From Magicicada septendecula (lineage: Eukaryota > Arthropoda > Insecta > Hemiptera > Cicadidae), in the NCBI GenBank assembly GCA_034769895.1, contig CM068374.1, positions 355,866,302 to 355,930,301 of the forward strand: DNA of 64,000 nt. The letters are read 5' to 3'. A program made the position numbers and the translations under genes. The notes beneath the pieces are model-generated. The model searched no databases and was not told the DNA's origin. It saw only the letters and a list, made by a program, of their open reading frames with translations. This document shows positions 58,320-64,000 of the stretch, in pieces. Every line of letters starts with the position of its first letter. The stretch's first letter is position 1.

Positions 58320-60264
58320 TGTAACGTACTCCTCGAGCGTGTCCCTCTGATCGGTTCGAACACCTCTCCCCAGTCACCACTTAGGAATTATAAAGACCGA
58401 AGTTTAAATAAAGTTGTTGGTAATGTTACTCAAACAAAGCAGAAATCGAGTGTGTGTGATTTGCGTCAAGTAGGGAAGTTGTTTAGCCTCCTTTTGAAGA
58501 GAGAGCAAGTACCGTTTGTTTACCCTCGGTTTAGACGATTTATAACTTTTTCAAATATTCGCCGTGAACCGAATCAGCTGATTTTGAGACGAGTCTCCAA
58601 ACATAGGTTAACCAGACGACACTGTGGCAGAATATGACCCGGTGGATCGTCTTCTTCTTATTTGTTCTGAAACTTACTACAACTACCCACTATAAGAAAG
58701 GCAACACATTTTTATTATTCAATATCATTTTTCAATAATATTTATTGTTTATATTATTGGTTTTCTCCCTTCAGCCACAATACAAATATTACAATCGATA
58801 GTTTCATTAACTAGTAAATGATATCGACTTCATTGAGTAACAAGAAATTGTCATAAAAATATAAAGGTTTGAGCGATTTTACAATTTTATCTTTTGTTTA
58901 AACATCAATCAACATATAATTCTTTTAGTTGTTTTCCCCAGGGTTAAGGGTAAGTTCTTTTTGTTATGAGATGGTCAGAAATGGATAATTATACTACGCT
59001 GTACAAATATAGAAAAAATATTCAAAAATTTGTTTATTTCGCTTAGTACGTAGTTCCGGAAATGTCCGTAAGAGAGCAGATGGCGTTTGTTTTTATTAAA
59101 ACATGTGGTTATGTTCTAATCGTTATGGACTACACGACCATTCCGTTGGAGGTTTCTTCGTTAAATATTAAAAAGAATGTTTATATTACCTCTCTTCTTG
59201 AAGTTCTTACTTGGGTGAAGCCGCTTCTCAGGTGGTGTTTGTATTTTGGTGGTAATTTCACAACCGTCTGGCGAATATTATCTCGTTAAAACTCGAATTC
59301 TGCTAGGCTATGCCTACTCGTCCGAAAATGGTTTTTTGTTCACTGTTATTATGGAGTATAGCAAGTTAACATTGATAACTAAGGTAGTAATACATCATGT
59401 TTATACTGTTCTTTAATTTTGTAACAATTTTGTGCTTTTCAAAAGGTTCCAAAAGGATATTTTAATAAATTTTTTATCTCATCATTTTGTCATCTGGACA
59501 GGTTTAAATTTCAAATTCGATTAACAATACTTGTTATTTTCGTTACTCTTAGTAACCCATAATTTTTATATATCTTTTTATTGGTTCTGCTATTTACTTT
59601 TTAGTATATAGGCAGTTTGTAATTATTATAAATTTATTTTTGATTTACAGAAAAATAATTCTTTTTAATTTTGGTTTCTTTCCCAATTTGATTTACATAA
59701 TAGTTTTCTGTTTATTTTCTTATAACTTTGGATATAAGTATTTAATATTTTTATTAACTTGAAATGAATTTATATATTATTTATTAGTCTCTTATAGTAT
59801 TCTTACACTGGACTATTTTCTTCTGCCATTTCCCTCATACAGTATTATTTTAATTTTCATTATCATCTGATATTTAAATCTTTTAAGTTTTTAAACACAA
59901 ACCCTGGGTTATCTTATACAATAAAACCATTGTTTATAAAAAAAATATAAAATTAACATAGGTACTACACAATATAAATCCTACAATAACTTAAACAAAA
60001 TACATTATTAGTTAATAGAATCATGATCTACTATTATAGTTTATAATTCTCACATTTACAGTACAATTCTGTAAGAAGTTCCCTTCACCTTCACTTATTA
60101 CCTCATTGGGTACACTATAACTCACTTGTCACTGTATATCACTTTAATTGTTTATAATGTTTAGTGATACAACTTATTTTTGAGCTCGTTATAGTTTACC
60201 CATTTCTGACCTTTATGGTATTACAAAGTTATCATTCATTGGGACCGGGTTATGTACCGTTACA
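58320..60264 (-). repeat. array LTR 6
   Basis: 1945 bp. Its left edge matches LTR 5 (CCCCAGTC..CCACTTAGG, 'gatttgcgtcaag') but it lacks the palindromic insertion. Confidence 0.9.
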
Positions 60265-61623
60265 TAAAGCCCCCCCACTAGAACAAATTTATTTTGGTTT
60301 TACTCGTTTATTAAAATAAATTGTTGATTGTTTCAATTCTCCTAATATTCTTGGTTTTTTTCTTCGTAATAGTGTTTCATTTCCGACTGATTGTAAACTG
60401 ACAGGTAATTGGTAATTCAGACTGGTGGTAATTGCTGTTTTCTTACTCTACTCTCTCTCTGTTGGAGGCAAATTCATCAATTATTTATTTCTGGGTAGTG
60501 GTACTTCCACATTTTATTTGATAAGGACTGGTCACACTAATCATATTAAACTTGTTTTAACACTCATTTCTATTTACTTTTATATACTCGCTTTATCAAT
60601 TAAGCTTCTGTCTGTTATCTTCCTTCTATTTTCTTCATCTATACTTCTGGAATCCAATATCACTCTTTTCAGCTATTTTATAATTATTATCCCTTAAATA
60701 TTCAATTTCCCTAACATTTTTCCCTATCCTGTGCGGTGGTACCAGTCGGGTGGCCACTCTGGGTCCATACTCCGCTGTCCATCCTTACACCTTCTGAGAC
60801 CAGGGGAACATCATCCCTGCTCATAAAAATTATTGCCGGAACATTTCTACGGTCAATACATAAAATAAAAAGATTATAAGTAGTAGTCAATTAGCGACTA
60901 GTACTAAACACTTTTGGGATTCTTCATACTGTAGCTGTTTGCATTTATTTATATATTTCTTCTTCTCCTTGATTCCTTCTTCTTTTCTATTAACTAATAG
61001 CATATAACATTATTGATAGGCCTTATGTTAAAATTCTTTTGACTTTACTTCTTGTGACATATTTCTCCGTATCATTTCTTCTTATATAATCTTCAATTCC
61101 GAGAAATTCTAATTATTGTATTAATTATCATCCTCCTTCAGTTTCATTGGAGTCATTAAATTATTCTTTATTCTTCTTATCTGAGCACATTACCATCAAT
61201 TGTTTTTGTTCATTTAATTTTTCTTCTGTTTGTTACCATTACAAATATGACTTTTTCCTATTATTTCATTTTAAATCAATTCTTTATAACTCTTATTTAG
61301 TAATCTGTTATTATTTTTTGTTAAACCAAATGGTTTCAAAATATCTTAAATCGTATTATTTCTGAATAAATTAAGTAAGTTGTCCTTACATAGTTTTTAT
61401 TAAATCGTCTTGTTCCTGGATAAATTGTTGAGTAAGTTGTTCTTACATTTTTTGGAATTTTGGGGTTTTAGTCTCTTCATTTTAAATTATATGGTTTCTA
61501 AATAACTTGAGTAAGATGTCCTTACATGCTTTTAGAATTTTGGGGTTTTCTTCCGCTATTCAATGGGTTGCTGGGTTGGTTTTCAGAATTTCAGTCCCCT
61601 TTTCTGGTTTGTTATTATTTAGG
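60265..61623 (-). other. polypurine tract and non-coding internal DNA, unit 6
   Basis: Near 61490-61530 it has the 'tttctaaataacttgag' and 'cttacatgc' variants of units 1-2, while near 60410 it has the 'ggtaattggtaattcag' form of units 4-5, so it is mosaic. Confidence 0.7.
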
Positions 61624-63015
61624 TTAACCATGGTCCATTAACTCAGGTACTCCCTTTACTCGGATTACTGGGGTATTCATAATGATTTTGGTATTTGTTA
61701 AATACCTCTCTTTCACCTGGCATCGTAACTCAACTGATACAAAGTCTTCATTGAAGTCACGGTTTTCCGTCATTGGTAGTTCTTTTTTAACTAACAGGTA
61801 TTGCACCTCCTCTGACATAACATATTCACTCATTTTTAATATCATTCCATTCCCGTTTTCCTCTGGATTATTTACCAAATTTTTTAATGATATATTCCGT
61901 CTTGATGATATGACTGATATCTTCTGATGCACTTCAATCGTCGACATATTTAAATGATATCCAAACTTAATTAATTCCCTCTGTTCATTAATTGGGAGGT
62001 TAAATACATTAATTAATCCATCTGTAATCATCTCCCATTCTTCCCTTGTATTTATTATTTTCTTTCTACATGTTTTTCTTATTTTCTTGGTCTTCTTTTC
62101 CAGGTATTGATTATCCTCTTTGTTGTGGCTATTTTTATTTTCCGATGGCATTACACCTTGGTATTCTGTAATTTCTATTTCCTTCCTCCTCTCTTCTGTA
62201 TTCGGACTTACTTTAATACCTTCTGAAGTGCTGTCTGATGTTTCATCCAAATTCTTGACACTATGGTCCATTTGTTTATTTGTCTCCTCCTTGTATGTAT
62301 CTGCTTTTTGGCTAAGTGTATTAACATTTTCAAACTTCTCCCCGAAAGTTTTCCATATCTCCTTATTGAAATTCTCCGTTTTACCCTCAAATTGTTTTAA
62401 ATTCTTATTATTCTCTTCAAATTTTGCATTCATCTCTTCTCTTTGTCCTTCAACAGTTTCTTTCAGTTCATTGTATTGCTCATTCATGGTTTGTTTGATA
62501 TTTCCATGAATGGTCTCTATTTTTTCATTTAGTTGTTTGACTAAACTTTCCTGAATGCTATCTATTTTCTCATTGGTCTGTCTATTTTGTTCCTCCTGTT
62601 TCTTAAAATTCTCCTCTATTTTGTCAAATTTTTCGCTCAAGGTTTCATTTTGTTTCCTTGAGTTCTCATCTATTTTATCAAATTTTTCGCTCAAGGTTTC
62701 ATTTTGTTTCCTTGAGTTTTCATCTATTGTTTGTTTATTGCTTTCCTTAATGCTATCAATTTTCTCCATCATCATCCTCATCATTTCTTGCCAATCTGGT
62801 TCTCTTCTGGCTTCCGCTTTTTCTGGTTGGTCCCCTTGGGCATCCTCTTCAACTATTTCCTTTTCCGTGTTTGTGACTACTTCGGTTTCTTCGTTATCAC
62901 CCATTGGTTGTTCCATTTCACTGTCCGTGACTATTTCTTTTTCTCGTTCCTGTCCACCTTCTTCCTTCTCCTTTTCTTCTGCCCTCTTCTTCGATCTGCC
63001 TCTAGTATTATGCAT
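61624..63015 (-). CDS. gag-like coiled-coil protein, unit 6 (start codon lost)
   Basis: A two-base deletion near 63029 removes the ATG used in the other units, leaving TTG. The next in-frame ATG is at 63015, five codons later, which would give 463 residues and lose only the extreme N-terminus. The rest is uninterrupted, with the longer C-terminus, K-T-E-N and F-G-E-K-F, but E-S-N-K-Q as in unit 2. Whether the shifted start is used is unknown. Confidence 0.65.
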   Translation of the reverse strand: MHNTRGRSKKRAEEKEKEEGGQEREKEIVTDSEMEQPMGDNEETEVVTNTEKEIVEEDAQGDQPEKAEARREPDWQEMMRMMMEKIDSIKESNKQTIDENSRKQNETLSEKFDKIDENSRKQNETLSEKFDKIEENFKKQEEQNRQTNEKIDSIQESLVKQLNEKIETIHGNIKQTMNEQYNELKETVEGQREEMNAKFEENNKNLKQFEGKTENFNKEIWKTFGEKFENVNTLSQKADTYKEETNKQMDHSVKNLDETSDSTSEGIKVSPNTEERRKEIEITEYQGVMPSENKNSHNKEDNQYLEKKTKKIRKTCRKKIINTREEWEMITDGLINVFNLPINEQRELIKFGYHLNMSTIEVHQKISVISSRRNISLKNLVNNPEENGNGMILKMSEYVMSEEVQYLLVKKELPMTENRDFNEDFVSVELRCQVKERYLTNTKIIMNTPVIRVKGVPELMDHG

Positions 63016-63124
63016 TTCTTGTTTTCTCAACTGCCGATGATAATTAGATTTTTTGGTATATTAATTTATTAAATATATCAAAATTCTTTTCTAATTACAG
63101 CCCTTTTACGTTGAGCGCCAATTT

Positions 63125-64000
63125 TGTAACGTACTCCTCGAGCGTGTCCCTCTGATCGGTTCGAACACCTCTCCGCAGTCGCCACTTAGGAATTATAAAG
63201 ACCGAAGTTTAAATAAAGTTGTTGGTAATGTTACTCAAACAAAGCAGAAATCGAGTGTGTGTGATTTGGGTCAAGTAGGGAAGTTGTTTAGCCTCCTTTT
63301 GAAGAGAGAGCAAGTACCGTTTGTTTACCCTCGGTTTAGACGATTTATAACTTTTTCAAATATTCGCCGTGAACCGAATCAGCTGATTTTGAGACGAGTC
63401 TCCAAACATAGGTTAACCAGACGACACTGTGGCAGAATATGACCCGGTGGATCGTCTTCTTCTTATTTGTTCTGAAACTTACTACAACTACCCACTATAA
63501 GAAAGGCAACACATTTTTATTATTCAATATCATTTTTTCAATAATATTTATTGTTTATATTATTGGTTTTCTCCCTTCAGCCACAATACAAATATTACAA
63601 TCGATAGTTTCATTAACTAGTAAATGATATCGACTTCATTGAGTAACAAGAAATTGTCATAAAAATATAAAGGTTTGAGCGATTTTACAATTTTATCTTT
63701 TGTTTAAACATCAATCAACATATAATTCTTTTAGTTGTTTTCCCCAGGGTTAAGGGTAAGTTCTTTTTGTTATGAGATGGTCAGAAATGGATAATTATAC
63801 TACGCTGTACAAATATAGAAAAAATATTCAAAAATTTGTTTATTTCGCTTAGTACGTAGTTCCGGAAATGTCCGTAAGAGAGCAGATGGCGTTTGTTTTT
63901 ATTAAAACATGTGGTTATGTTCTAATCGTTATGGACTACACGACCATTCTGTTGGAGGTTTCTTCGTTAAATATTAAAAAGAATGTTTATATTACCTCTC
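63125..64000 (-). repeat. array LTR 7 (cut by window end)
   Basis: The first 876 bp of another LTR, showing that the array continues beyond the window. It has GCAGTCGCC near the left edge like LTRs 1 and 4, and 'cactataag' like LTRs 4-6. Confidence 0.9.

Larger units (their letters stand above)
33738..64000 (-). mobile_element. tandem array of gag-only LTR retrotransposon units sharing LTRs
   Basis: Seven LTRs (the last cut by the window end) alternate with six internal regions. Starts of successive LTRs are 33738, 38529, 43316, 48121, 52930, 58320 and 63125, giving periods of about 4.79-4.81 kb except the fifth, enlarged by an insertion. Each LTR begins TGTAACGT and ends GTACCGTTACA (short inverted ends), and is followed by TAAAG and seven C (polypurine tract on the minus strand). 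Each internal region ends with a PBS (TGGCGCTCAAC on the minus strand). The only substantial minus-strand frame per unit is gag-like. No pol is present. Units are nearly identical with unit-specific indels and shared variants. Unequal LTR-LTR recombination or integration of a concatemer would both give this layout. Confidence 0.9.

Noticed and set aside
33738..64000. Array as a conventional satellite or as an assembly artefact
   Set aside because: Each unit has LTR ends, PBS and polypurine tract in the right order, so it is element-derived. Unit-specific deletions, stops and an insertion argue against simple assembly duplication, though only long reads can exclude it.
33738..64000. CRISPR-like or tRNA/rRNA gene array
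   Set aside because: The repeat unit is 4.8 kb with retroelement structure and the organism is eukaryotic; no cloverleaf or rRNA motif was seen.

Overview
The window is AT-rich eukaryotic DNA, most likely from an arthropod and probably an insect. This rests on its retroelement mix (Ty3/gypsy-type LTR elements primed by tRNA-Lys-like sites, a CR1/Jockey-group LINE and a probable Penelope-like derivative), long AT-rich spacers and a TG microsatellite. No host gene, tRNA, rRNA or bacterial operon could be supported. Nearly everything recognisable is retroelement, mostly on the minus strand and mostly broken.

Layout. 1-1821: non-coding flank with a (TG)n tract. 1822-9888: a complete LTR retrotransposon on the minus strand with 1.3-kb LTRs, a 4-bp target duplication ATGT, a tRNA-Lys-type primer-binding site (PBS), a polypurine tract, a decayed gag-like ORF and no pol. 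10861-24325: an old Ty3/gypsy element on the minus strand (TSD ACGT) with gag, protease, reverse transcriptase/RNase H and integrase, all carrying frameshifts or stops. Two non-coding LTR-like insertions with their own 4-bp TSDs split it: 13880-16871 in integrase (ATAT) and 18718-19922 in RT (ACCT). 24330-26171: spacer with a local tandem duplication. 26172-33535: a broken LINE on the plus strand, split in its endonuclease by a third non-coding LTR-like insertion (27796-30727, TSD GTAT). 33738 to the window end: a tandem array with a period of about 4.8 kb. Each unit is one LTR of about 1.94 kb plus about 2.85 kb of internal DNA holding a PBS, one minus-strand gag-like ORF and a polypurine tract. 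Seven LTRs alternate with six internal regions. The fifth LTR carries a 569-bp, almost perfectly palindromic insertion.

Two points look least ordinary. First, several unrelated LTR families here carry a second, PBS-like sequence just inside the LTR edge that normally abuts the PBS, often preceded by an old LTR-like terminus. This suggests that the U5 boundary repeatedly moved outward past an older PBS. The extreme case is the left edge of the array, where two short modules of about 100 bp each run from an LTR edge to a PBS. Second, the array is a head-to-tail chain of gag-only LTR units sharing LTRs. Some gag copies are intact and some broken, and variants are shared in a mosaic way, which suggests unequal recombination and conversion.

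How the parts could work together: the gag-only elements (1822-9888 and the array) have no reverse transcriptase or integrase of their own and would depend on an autonomous Ty3/gypsy-type partner. The gypsy element in this window shows the expected gene order but is itself inactivated. All homology calls were made by eye from motifs and internal comparison; no database search was possible.
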